This document shows, in pieces, positions 15,652 to 23,222 of a DNA stretch of 39,859 nt. A program made the position numbers and the translations under genes. The notes under the pieces were generated by a model. The model saw only the letters and a list, made by a program, of their open reading frames with translations. It searched no databases and had not been told where the DNA came from. How positions within the stretch are numbered: position 1 is the stretch's first letter; every line of letters starts with the position of its first letter. The stretch is from a virus: IMG/VR virus record IMGVR_UViG_3300035670_000550, positions 1 to 39,859 of that record; one strand, written 5' to 3'.

Positions 15652-15876
15652 ATGGACGTGCTGGAAGCTCTGATGAAATGGATCGTGGCCCCCGTGGCCG
15701 CCTTTGTGTGGGTTCTGCACGTCAAGCAGCAGGCCCACGCGACGGACATTGAGGTGCTGAAGGCCCAAGCGGCAGCCACCACCAAGGCGCACGATCTCGA
15801 GATGAAGAACCTCCAGACGCTGATCCAGAAGGTGTTCGACAAGCTCGACAAGATTGAAGAGAGCCTGCGCAAATGA
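15652..15876 (+). CDS. Small membrane protein with coiled coil (candidate holin)
   Basis: A 74-residue protein. Residues about 10-26 (W-I-V-A-P-V-A-A-F-V-W-V-L) form one hydrophobic segment, followed by a charged coiled coil ending K-V-F-D-K-L-D-K-I-E-E-S-L. GAGG sits about 6 nt before ATG 15652. It overlaps the endolysin gene (ATGA). Its place at the head of the lysis cassette suggests a holin or holin partner, but the single-segment topology is not diagnostic. Confidence 0.6.
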   Translation: MDVLEALMKWIVAPVAAFVWVLHVKQQAHATDIEVLKAQAAATTKAHDLEMKNLQTLIQKVFDKLDKIEESLRK

Positions 15877-16538
15877 AGATCAATCAAGCGACCGTAGAGC
15901 TGGTCAAGGAGTTTGAGGGCTTCCGCGCGAAGGCCTACAAATGCCCTGCCGGGATCTGGACCATCGGGTACGGCACGACGGCTGCTGCCGGTGTCGGCAT
16001 CACACCGAAAGAGGGCATGACGATCACACGCAGCGACGCCGAGGGCTACCTGCACGGGGCGCTGGAGAAATTCGCTGCTCAGATCGAGAGCGATATCACT
16101 GCGCCGATCAACGAGAATGAGTTCGGGGCATTCGTCTCTCTGGCGTACAACATCGGCCCCGGCGCCTTCCGCAAGTCTTCCGCCTTGCGGCATTTCAACG
16201 CCGGAGACAAGGCGAAGGCGGCCGCCGCCATCCTGCTCTGGGATAAGGCGGGCGGCAAGGTGCTGAGGGGCTTGACCCGCCGCCGCGAGGCCGAGCGCAA
16301 GCTGTTCCTGACGCCGGTCGGCGGTAAGTTCGAGGGGCGCACGACTGTCGCCCAGTCGACCACGGTTCAGGCATCCGCCGTGCAAATCGCGTCTGGCGCG
16401 GGCGCAGGCATCGCGGCCGTCGGGGCTCTCGACGGCACGGCGCAGATTGTGGCTCTGGTGTTCGCGGGCGTCGTCGTGCTGGCGGCTCTCTGGATCATGC
16501 GGGAGCGCATCAAGAAGTGGGCGGAGGGCGTGAGGTGA
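15873..16538 (+). CDS. Endolysin, GH24 lysozyme with C-terminal membrane segment
   Basis: A 221-residue muramidase. E-F-E-G-F-R (E15 as catalytic glutamate), A-Y-K-C-P-A-G-I-W-T-I-G-Y-G-T and F-V-S-L-A-Y-N-I-G identify the T4/P22 lysozyme family, which ends near residue 150. An Ala/Thr/Gly linker and a hydrophobic helix (about 188-210, V-A-L-V-F-A-G-V-V-V-L-A-A-L) with a basic tail follow. The enzyme is therefore probably anchored to the inner membrane by its C-terminus. It is coupled to the spanin gene by GTGA. Confidence 0.9.
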   Translation: MKINQATVELVKEFEGFRAKAYKCPAGIWTIGYGTTAAAGVGITPKEGMTITRSDAEGYLHGALEKFAAQIESDITAPINENEFGAFVSLAYNIGPGAFRKSSALRHFNAGDKAKAAAAILLWDKAGGKVLRGLTRRREAERKLFLTPVGGKFEGRTTVAQSTTVQASAVQIASGAGAGIAAVGALDGTAQIVALVFAGVVVLAALWIMRERIKKWAEGVR

Positions 16539-16753
16539 TCTTCGCGCGTCTGAAGATGTGGGCGGCCGGGATCGCCCTCGTCGTGGCCGCGCTGGCAGCA
16601 AGCTGGTTTGGCGGCAGAAAGTCGGCTCAGGCTGACGCCAAGCAAGAGGAGCTTGAGGGCTATGTCGAGACGCGAAAGCGCATGGACGAGATTGGCCGCA
16701 TGTCTGATGCTGATGCTGCCCGTGACTGGCTGCGTGAGCGCGGTAAACACTGA
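16535..16753 (+). CDS. Rz: Inner-membrane spanin (Rz-like)
   Basis: A 72-residue protein starting at GTG 16535 (GTGA overlap with the endolysin stop). One N-terminal membrane helix (about 9-28, W-A-A-G-I-A-L-V-V-A-A-L-A-A) is followed by a charged periplasmic coiled-coil-like region. The next lipoprotein gene is embedded out of frame within it from 16662, the classical Rz/Rz1 arrangement. It would fuse inner and outer membranes in the last lysis step of a Gram-negative host. Confidence 0.8.
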   Translation: MIFARLKMWAAGIALVVAALAASWFGGRKSAQADAKQEELEGYVETRKRMDEIGRMSDADAARDWLRERGKH

Positions 16754-16889
16754 TGCGCTCTGCGCCGGGACCGAAACGGCGAGGACGGATCACGCGAAGG
16801 CACTGGCGCACGATGGTGGGCCTCTATCGGTTATCACGGGCGCGCATCTGATCCGCCTCATGGATGCGGGCTGCGGGCATGACACCTAG
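16662..16889 (+). CDS. Rz1: Outer-membrane spanin lipoprotein (Rz1-like)
   Basis: A 75-residue protein in the +1 frame relative to Rz, overlapping its last 92 bases. It has a basic N-terminus, the hydrophobic core C-L-M-L-M-L-P and a lipobox V-T-G-C with the lipidated Cys at residue 24. A short mature part with N-T-D-A-L-C-A-G-T and L-M-D-A-G-C follows. Embedding and lipobox together make the assignment strong. Two further cysteines (L-C-A-G, A-G-C) could form a disulphide. Confidence 0.85.
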   Translation: MSRRESAWTRLAACLMLMLPVTGCVSAVNTDALCAGTETARTDHAKALAHDGGPLSVITGAHLIRLMDAGCGHDT

Positions 16890-18021
16890 ACAACAACAAG
16901 CCCTCGAGGCGTACGCGCGCCACGGCAGCATCTCGGCGGCGACCAAAGAGATGGGTATGGATCGGCGGGACTTTCTGCGCCTGCTGGACCGCGCAGGACT
17001 TGACGCAAAAGCGCGTCAGAAATTGCGCGTCGACCCAGCCATCGCCGACAGCATGGCCGCCGCAGGCACTAACATGGTGCCATCCATGGCTTGGGTGAAG
17101 GTCGCGGCGACTGAGGGTCAGCCCGGATATTCTGTCATGCTGCGCCCGGAAGGCGAGGAGCCGGAGGCCGTCGCCGACCGCATACGCGCAGCTCTGGAGG
17201 GCATGAAGCCTGCCGATCCTGTCGTGCCGCCCGAGAGCGTGATGGCGGATCTGTGCGCCGTATACCCGCTCATGGACGCGCACGTCGGGATGATGGCGTG
17301 GGGGCGCGAGACGGGCTCTCAGGACTACGATCTGGAACACGCGGCCAAGGACATGCGGCACGCCTTCGCCAAGGTGCTGGCCATGACGCCGCCCGCGCGG
17401 CAGGCGGTCCTGCTGATCGGCGGCGACTACTTCCACAGCGACGACACGCGCGCCGAGACGCCCGCCAGCCGCCACAAACTCGACGTCGACGGACGGTTCT
17501 ATAAGGTGCTGGACGTCGGCATCGGCATCATCGCCGAGACCGTACACCAGCTCCTGCAGAAGCACGCCAACCTGCTTGTCCGCGTCCTGCGCGGCAACCA
17601 TGACCCGCACTCCAGCATGATGCTCAACTTCGCGCTGGCCGAGCGTTACCGCAACGAGCCTCGGGTGATGGTCGAGAAAGATCCTCGCGACTTGTTCATG
17701 ATGCAGTGGGGCAAATGCGCCATCTTCGCTCACCACGGCGACAAAGGTAAGCCTCAGCAGATGGCCCTGTACCTGTCGGATGTGTGCCCCTTCTGGTCGC
17801 AGACGCGCCACCGGCACTACCTGACGGGCCACGTTCACCACGACCACGCCAAGGATCTGGGCCCGCTGCGGTATGAGAGCCTGCGCGCCTTCTGCCCGCC
17901 AGACGCGTACGCGGCCAGCATGGGGTATGGCGGCCGCCGGGCTTTGCAGTCGATGACCTTCCACAAGCAGGACGGCCTTGTCTTGCGCGCCATGGACCCG
18001 ATAGATCGGGAGGTTGGCTAA
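16879..18021 (+). CDS. Calcineurin-like metallophosphoesterase with N-terminal HTH
   Basis: A 380-residue protein; starts at 16864 or 16879 are both possible, and 16879 overlaps the spanin stop by 11 nt. Residues about 12-40 look like a helix-turn-helix (S-I-S-A-A-T-K-E-M-G). Phosphoesterase motifs follow in order: M-D-A-H (D133, H135), G-G-D-Y (D183), G-N-H-D (N240-D242), H-H-G-D and G-H-V-H (H318, H320). These bind two metals. A nuclease or phosphodiesterase acting on DNA is likely for a phage protein, but the substrate cannot be read from sequence. It sits between the lysis and tail genes. Confidence 0.85.
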   Translation: MTPRQQQALEAYARHGSISAATKEMGMDRRDFLRLLDRAGLDAKARQKLRVDPAIADSMAAAGTNMVPSMAWVKVAATEGQPGYSVMLRPEGEEPEAVADRIRAALEGMKPADPVVPPESVMADLCAVYPLMDAHVGMMAWGRETGSQDYDLEHAAKDMRHAFAKVLAMTPPARQAVLLIGGDYFHSDDTRAETPASRHKLDVDGRFYKVLDVGIGIIAETVHQLLQKHANLLVRVLRGNHDPHSSMMLNFALAERYRNEPRVMVEKDPRDLFMMQWGKCAIFAHHGDKGKPQQMALYLSDVCPFWSQTRHRHYLTGHVHHDHAKDLGPLRYESLRAFCPPDAYAASMGYGGRRALQSMTFHKQDGLVLRAMDPIDREVG

Positions 18022-18025
18022 ATCA

Positions 18026-18050
18026 TGCGTCTGATGTATGATCTGACGCA
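18026..18050 (+). other. Hairpin in the 41-nt gap before the 18063 gene
   Basis: TGCGTC pairs with GACGCA, then a T-T mismatch and a 3-bp GAT/ATC inner stem close a GTATG loop. It ends two bases before the AGGAGG ribosome site of the next gene. It may tune translation or stabilise a processed transcript; there is no T-tract, so a terminator is unlikely. Confidence 0.45.
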
Positions 18051-18062
18051 CAGGAGGCCCGC

Positions 18063-19538
18063 ATGCCGCTAATCCCGCTCCAGATCCCGCCGGGCGTCTA
18101 CCGCAACGGCACCGAGTATCAGGCCAGCAACCGCTGGTTTGACGCCAATCTGGTGCGCTGGATCGAGGGCACAATGCGACCTGTCGGTGGGTGGCGCACG
18201 CGCGACGCGGTTGGCACGACGGCGCCACGCGCGGCTCTGGCTTGGCAGGATCTGAGCGGCGACCGCCGGTACGCGGTCGGCTTTCACGACAGCCTGAAAT
18301 CCGTACTCGCGTCGGGCACGGTGACTGACATCACGCCCACCGACTTGGTCGACGGCGATCTGGACGCGCAAGTCAACACCGGCTACGGCGGCGGCTTCTA
18401 TGGCCAGCAGGCGTACGGCGTCGCGCGGGCCGATCAGGGCAACTACGGCGAGGCGACGACGTGGGCTCTGGACAACTGGGGCGAATACCTCGTCGCATGT
18501 TCGGTCGCTGACGGCCGCCTGCTCGAGTGGGATCTGGACACGGCCAACAACGCGGCCGCCATCGCCAATGCGCCCATCGACAACTTGTCTCTGGTGGTGA
18601 CGGCCGAGCGGTTTCTGTTCGCCCTTGGCGCTGGCGGCAACCCCCGCAAGGTTCAGTGGTGCGACCGGGAGGACAACACCGAGTGGACGCCAGCCACCAC
18701 CAACGAGGCAGGCGACATCGAGCTGCAGACGAACGGGCAGATCATGCTCGGCCTGCGGACGCGTGGCCAGACGCTTATCCTGACCGACCAAGACGCGCAC
18801 GCGGCGACATATCAGGGCCCGCCCTTTGTGTACGGCTTCGAGCGCGTCGGCTCCGCGTGCGGCGTCATCTCCCGCAAGGCGGCCGTGACGGTCGACGAGG
18901 GTGTCTTCTGGATGGGCAAGCGCGGCTTCCACATCTACGCGGGCGGCGCCGTGCAGGACATCCCGTGCGATGTCGCGGATTACATTTTTTCCGATATGAG
19001 CGGCGCGCAGTCGTCCAAGATCTATGCCGTCAGCAATCAGGCCTTCAACGAGATCTGGTGGTTCTACCCGTCGTCGTCCTCGAACGAGAACGACCGCTAT
19101 GTCGCCTTCAACTACGCCGAGCGGCACTGGTCCATCGGCTCGATCAGCCGCACGGCGGCCATCGACAGCGGCGTGTTCCGCAACCCGATCTGGTTCGACA
19201 CGACTGGCACGTCGTACGACCACGAGACCGGCCTCTCGCACAATGGCGCGACGGTGTACGCCGAGAGCGGGCCGATCAGCATTGGTGCGGGCGACAACGT
19301 CATGTCGGCCACCATGCTCATCCCCGACGAAAAGACGCAGGGCGACGTGAGCGCCACCTTCCGCACGCGTTTCCACCCGAACGACATGCAGCGCACGTAC
19401 GGGCCGTACAGCATGGCGAACCCGACCAGCGTGCGCTTCACGGGCCGCCAGATCCGCATGCGCGTCGAGGGCGCGCGTCTGGCCGACTGGCGCGTCGGCA
19501 TCATGCGTCTTGACGCAAGACCGGGTGGGCTGCGGTGA
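18063..19538 (+). CDS. Tail hub/packaged-DNA stabilisation-type protein
   Basis: A 491-residue beta-rich protein with AGGAGG before the ATG. It opens with P-L-I-P-L-Q-I-P-P-G-V-Y-R-N-G-T-E-Y, then R-W-F-D-A-N-L-V-R-W, a start typical of the large structural proteins that close the portal in short-tailed phages (P22 gp10-like role). Later segments such as L-T-D-Q-D-A and W-M-G-K-R-G-F-H-I-Y look like beta-propeller blades. It is coupled to the next gene by GTGA. The placement in the tail complex is an inference; the exact structural role is not certain. Confidence 0.75.
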   Translation: MPLIPLQIPPGVYRNGTEYQASNRWFDANLVRWIEGTMRPVGGWRTRDAVGTTAPRAALAWQDLSGDRRYAVGFHDSLKSVLASGTVTDITPTDLVDGDLDAQVNTGYGGGFYGQQAYGVARADQGNYGEATTWALDNWGEYLVACSVADGRLLEWDLDTANNAAAIANAPIDNLSLVVTAERFLFALGAGGNPRKVQWCDREDNTEWTPATTNEAGDIELQTNGQIMLGLRTRGQTLILTDQDAHAATYQGPPFVYGFERVGSACGVISRKAAVTVDEGVFWMGKRGFHIYAGGAVQDIPCDVADYIFSDMSGAQSSKIYAVSNQAFNEIWWFYPSSSSNENDRYVAFNYAERHWSIGSISRTAAIDSGVFRNPIWFDTTGTSYDHETGLSHNGATVYAESGPISIGAGDNVMSATMLIPDEKTQGDVSATFRTRFHPNDMQRTYGPYSMANPTSVRFTGRQIRMRVEGARLADWRVGIMRLDARPGGLR

Positions 19539-20194
19539 GCTTGGGTTTCACTCCTCCACCCGTCACGACGGATCTGCACCTCTGGGCGCAGAACGTCGTG
19601 ACATTCTTGCGCCGGACGGCCTCCCGCCTGCAGTTCAAAAACCCGCTCTCCTCGGCGACCGAGGACGGCGTGATCCTGTGGGACGCGGCTGGCGGCTATC
19701 CCGTCGTCGCGAAGGAGGGCGTCTGGCGGCAGATCGTGCTGGCCGACGGGTACGCCATCTTCGGACAGGATGCCGACGTCACGGCGGCCGCCGCTGACAC
19801 GGCGTACAAGATCGCCTTGGACAACATCGCCTCGCAGGGCGTCACGCTGACCGGCTCGCCCGCGACCGACATCACATTCATCGAGGGCGGCCTGTATGAG
19901 ATCGCCTTCACGGCGCAGATCGCCAGCACGTCGTCAAGCACCGTCAACTTCCGCTTCTGGCCCCGGATCAACACGGTCGACGTGGGCGGCAGCACGATTG
20001 TGGCCAGCCTCCACAACAACGGCGCCACGATCACGGTCAGCAGGGCGGCCATCTTCGCCTTCGAGGCGGGCGACGTCCTGAACGTCATGTGGGCCACCGA
20101 CAGCACAAGCGGAAGCCTGAAGGCGCACGCGGCGACGGCCTACGCGCCAGCCGCGCCGTCTGTGACCATTGCCATCACGCGGGTGCAGGCATGA
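19535..20194 (+). CDS. Structural protein with C-terminal jelly-roll-like domain
   Basis: A 219-residue protein starting at GTG 19535 (GTGA overlap). The first ~85 residues include L-H-L-W-A-Q-N-V-V-T-F-L-R-R and a short beta region. The last ~130 (Y-E-I-A-F-T-A-Q-I, N-F-R-F-W-P-R-I-N, A-I-F-A-F-E-A-G-D) resemble a C1q/TNF-like jelly roll, a fold often used for trimeric knobs. It is likely a tail or head-surface fibre knob. Confidence 0.65.
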   Translation: MSLGFTPPPVTTDLHLWAQNVVTFLRRTASRLQFKNPLSSATEDGVILWDAAGGYPVVAKEGVWRQIVLADGYAIFGQDADVTAAAADTAYKIALDNIASQGVTLTGSPATDITFIEGGLYEIAFTAQIASTSSSTVNFRFWPRINTVDVGGSTIVASLHNNGATITVSRAAIFAFEAGDVLNVMWATDSTSGSLKAHAATAYAPAAPSVTIAITRVQA

Positions 20195-20547
20195 ACATCA
20201 TAGATGCCAACCGCGAGCATATTGAGGCGGCCCTCGAGTACAGCGGCGGCACGCACAACTTTGACGACGTCAAACAGGCCATCCTCGAGGGGCGCATGCA
20301 GCTCTGGCCAGCACCGAATAGCTGCGCCGTGACAGAGATCATCGAGTATGCTAGAAAGAGGGTGGTACACGTCTTTTTGGCGGCAGGTCAGATGGACGAA
20401 GTGGTTGACGGCATCGAGAGCGTGGCCGAGTGGGGCCGACAGCAGGGATGCCAAAGCATGACGATCTCCGGCCGCAAGGGGTGGGAGCGTATTCTGGACA
20501 AGAGCGGGTTTCGCCCCGTCATGGTCGTGATGGAGAAGGAACTGTAA
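20191..20547 (+). CDS. GNAT-like acetyltransferase-fold protein
   Basis: A 118-residue protein starting at 20191 (ATGA overlap). The segment L-W-P-A-P-N-S-C-A-V-T-E-I, then V-V-H-V-F-L-A-A-G and G-R-K-G-W-E-R-I-L-D-K-S-G-F matches the small GNAT-like proteins that sit among virion genes of short-tailed phages. In T7-like phages the equivalent is an internal virion protein rather than a proven enzyme. It is coupled to the next gene by TAATG. Confidence 0.65.
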   Translation: MNIIDANREHIEAALEYSGGTHNFDDVKQAILEGRMQLWPAPNSCAVTEIIEYARKRVVHVFLAAGQMDEVVDGIESVAEWGRQQGCQSMTISGRKGWERILDKSGFRPVMVVMEKEL

Positions 20548-21248
20548 TGGGACGCAGCAGCAACACAACTGTGCAGGAGGCGAAGATCCCGGCGTGGGCC
20601 GAGGCCGCCGCTCAGGACGTTCTATCGCGCGCCAAGGATGTGTCGCGCATCCCGTACGCCCCCTACTACGGGCCCGACGTGGCGGCGATGACGCCGATGC
20701 AGATTGCCTCGATGCAGGGCACCAACCAGATGGCGGCCGCCTTCGGCTCGCCGACGGCTGACGTGATGGCCGGGGCGCCGACCGCGCAGACCTACGACGG
20801 CATGAGCGCGTACTCCTCGGGCTCACTGTACGACGCGGCTCTGGCCGAGCTGGAGCGCCGTCAGCCGGGCACCTACGCCGCGCTGCGTGCGCCGTTCCTC
20901 GATCCGATGACAGGCGCGCGACCGGCAGACACCTACGCGTACAACGCCTTGACCGGCGCTGGATCGGCCAGTGCCGCCGCGCCCGTCTCGGCGGCCGTCA
21001 CCCGCGAGTATGGCGGCGGACGCGACAGCTACGGCCCGGCAGCAACCGGCGGCCGCAGCACGACATCAATGGCGTCTCTGGGCAGCTATGCGCCCGGCGG
21101 CGTGAACACGGCAAACCCAGCCAGCCTCGGCAACCGCGTCGCGGCTTCACTGAGCGGGCCGCAAGGTAAACCCACGGCAGCAGATCGTCCTGTCAGCCGT
21201 TCGAGCGCCGCCGGTGGCGGCAGCGGTGGTATGGGAGGCGGCAAATAA
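20547..21248 (+). CDS. Gly/Ala/Ser-rich virion-region protein
   Basis: A 233-residue protein with TAATG overlaps at both ends. A helical N-terminus (I-P-A-W-A-E-A-A-A-Q-D-V-L-S-R-A) contains P-Y-A-P-Y-Y-G-P-D-V-A-A-M-T-P-M-Q, and the C-terminal half is Gly/Ser-rich ending G-G-M-G-G-G-K. I recognise the position (between tail and ejection proteins) and the general style, not a characterised family. Probably an internal or minor structural protein. Confidence 0.62.
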   Translation: MGRSSNTTVQEAKIPAWAEAAAQDVLSRAKDVSRIPYAPYYGPDVAAMTPMQIASMQGTNQMAAAFGSPTADVMAGAPTAQTYDGMSAYSSGSLYDAALAELERRQPGTYAALRAPFLDPMTGARPADTYAYNALTGAGSASAAAPVSAAVTREYGGGRDSYGPAATGGRSTTSMASLGSYAPGGVNTANPASLGNRVAASLSGPQGKPTAADRPVSRSSAAGGGSGGMGGGK

Positions 21249-21883
21249 TGGCTGGCGCAGGAAATCCTCAGAACGTGCAGACGCCCGTCGCGGGTAACGT
21301 CTCGCAGACGTCGGCAAACCTGTTCAATCAGGCGGCCGCTGGGCCCAACATCGGCCAGTTCATGAACCCCTACACCGGCATGGTGACGGGTCAGGCGATG
21401 CAGGATCTGAACCGGCAGCGGCAGATGGCGGTCAACGACATCGGCGCGTCGGCGACGCGTGCGGGCGCCTTCGGCGGGTCTCGCCACGGCGTCGCGGAGG
21501 CTCTGACCAATCAGGGCTTCGCGCAGCAGGGCGCGAACATGTTTGCCAACCTGCAGCAGCAGGGCTTCAATACCGCCCTGAACGCGGCCCAGAACCAGCA
21601 GAACATCCAGTCCGGCCTCGCGGGTCAGGGCTTCGGCTTCGCGCGCGACATCAGCAACCAGCAGTTCCAGCAGGGTCAGGCGCAGCAGGCGCTGAACCAA
21701 GCCCTGATCGACGCCGCGCGTGGCCAGTACGGTGGCTTCACCGGCGCCCCGACGCAGGCTCTGCAGCCGCTTATGGGCGCCCTCGGCGCGGCACCCGTGC
21801 CGACGTCCTCGACGACGACGCAGACCAGCAAGCCGGGTCTGTTCGACTATCTGACGGCTGGCGCAATGCTGTTCCGCCGCTAA
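21248..21883 (+). CDS. Gln/Ala-rich internal virion-type protein
   Basis: A 211-residue protein. The first part (I-G-Q-F-M-N-P-Y-T-G) is followed by a long Gln/Asn/Ala-rich helical stretch (residues ~60-165) and a Thr/Ser linker. The C-terminus is S-K-P-G-L-F-D-Y-L-T-A-G-A-M-L-F-R-R. Such glutamine-rich helices are typical of proteins ejected with the genome. It is coupled to the preceding gene by TAATG. The specific function is unknown. Confidence 0.65.
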   Translation: MAGAGNPQNVQTPVAGNVSQTSANLFNQAAAGPNIGQFMNPYTGMVTGQAMQDLNRQRQMAVNDIGASATRAGAFGGSRHGVAEALTNQGFAQQGANMFANLQQQGFNTALNAAQNQQNIQSGLAGQGFGFARDISNQQFQQGQAQQALNQALIDAARGQYGGFTGAPTQALQPLMGALGAAPVPTSSTTTQTSKPGLFDYLTAGAMLFRR

Positions 21884-21898
21884 ACGATTGGGTCTTTC

Positions 21899-23212
21899 AT
21901 GGTCATGACGCCTGAGCAACTGAAGCGCATGGTGTTCCCCGGCGAAAGCGGCGGGGACTACAACGCGCTCTTCGGCTACGCCAACCGCCCGGGCGGTCAG
22001 TTCGCGGGCGTCAACCTGACGGACATGACGGTCGATCAGGCTCTGCAGTTCGCATCGCCCTCCGGGCCGTACGGGCAGAGCGTCAAGAACCAGATCGGCC
22101 GCGTCGCGACGCCGATGGGGGCGTACCAGATCGTCGGCACGACGCTGCGCGCGGCCAAGGAAGGCCTCGGCCTGACCGGCAACGAGCGCATGACGCCCGA
22201 GCTGCAGGACCAGCTCGGCATGTGGATTTACCAGAACCAAGGCCCCGGCGCGTGGGAGGCTTGGGGCAAAGGTGGCGGCGGCGGCGGCAGCGGGTCGCGC
22301 AGCAGTGGAGGTGGCGCAATGCCGATGGGACTGTTTGATATGCAGGAAGAGCCGAAGACCTTCGGGGAGCGGCTGCGCGCCGATCTGCGCAGCGGCGACT
22401 TCATGGACCGCCTCGCGCTGGCCGCGAACAGCCTGCGCATGAACCCTGACCCGAATGTGGCGACGGTCATCGAGGCGAGCCGCGAGCGGCGCGCTGGCCA
22501 GCAGACGGCCAACCGCACGGCTCAGTGGCTGATGTCGCAGAACCGTCAGGATCTGGCGCAGGCGCTCATGACGGGCGCTATCGACCCGAAGACGGCTGTG
22601 GCGACGGCTTTGGAAAAGCAGAACGCAGTGAACGGCGTCGAGGTCGGTGGCAAGCTGGTCAACCCTGAAACGGGAGAGATCATCTACGACCCGACTGCCG
22701 GAGCCGCCCCTGTGCTGTCGGCGGAGCAGCTTTCTGGCCTGAACACGCTGCGCGATGACGCGACGACCTCGGCAGCCGAACTGTCGCTGATGCAGGACGC
22801 GTGGGGCAACATCAACACCTTCTACCAAAACCCCGGCTCTGTCAGCGACCGCGCGCTTGTCATTGCCTTCGCGAAGATCCTCGACCCGACGTCCGTCGTC
22901 CGCGAGAGCGAGAGTGCGGCAATCGCCAACTCTGGCAGCCTGAGCGCGGGCCTGCGGTCTACTCTGATGAACACGCTGCAGGGTGGCGGCAACCTGCCGG
23001 AAGAAATCCGCAACGAGATCCTGAAGCTGTCGCGGGAAATGTACACCCAGAAACTGCCCCGCGTGCAGGGGCGCATCAAGTTGCTGCAGGAAACCGCCGC
23101 GCGGGCTGGCTTGCCACCGGAGTTGGTGTTTGGCGGAACTCTTAGTGCGCCGGAAGACGTGACCGTGACACCTACTGTTCCGGCCCCGACAACGTTCACC
23201 CCGGCACCGTAA
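21899..23212 (+). CDS. Ejection protein with lysozyme-like N-terminal domain
   Basis: A 437-residue two-part protein. Residues 1-~125 look like a lysozyme fold: G-E-S-G-G-D-Y-N-A-L with a candidate catalytic E, T-P-M-G-A-Y-Q-I-V-G, and a C-terminal W-A-Q-like segment. A glycine/serine linker (~126-140) leads to M-P-M-G-L-F-D-M-Q-E and then a helical domain (F-M-D-R-L-A-L-A-A-N-S-L-R-M). The tail end is Pro/Thr-rich. It would be a virion protein that digests peptidoglycan and helps form the DNA-entry channel. Confidence 0.75.
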   Translation: MVMTPEQLKRMVFPGESGGDYNALFGYANRPGGQFAGVNLTDMTVDQALQFASPSGPYGQSVKNQIGRVATPMGAYQIVGTTLRAAKEGLGLTGNERMTPELQDQLGMWIYQNQGPGAWEAWGKGGGGGGSGSRSSGGGAMPMGLFDMQEEPKTFGERLRADLRSGDFMDRLALAANSLRMNPDPNVATVIEASRERRAGQQTANRTAQWLMSQNRQDLAQALMTGAIDPKTAVATALEKQNAVNGVEVGGKLVNPETGEIIYDPTAGAAPVLSAEQLSGLNTLRDDATTSAAELSLMQDAWGNINTFYQNPGSVSDRALVIAFAKILDPTSVVRESESAAIANSGSLSAGLRSTLMNTLQGGGNLPEEIRNEILKLSREMYTQKLPRVQGRIKLLQETAARAGLPPELVFGGTLSAPEDVTVTPTVPAPTTFTPAP

Positions 23213-23222
23213 GGATCAGGGC

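Noticed and set aside
18069-19376. A 435-codon - strand frame
   Set aside because: Antisense to a well-formed structural gene with an AGGAGG site; no homology-like motif.
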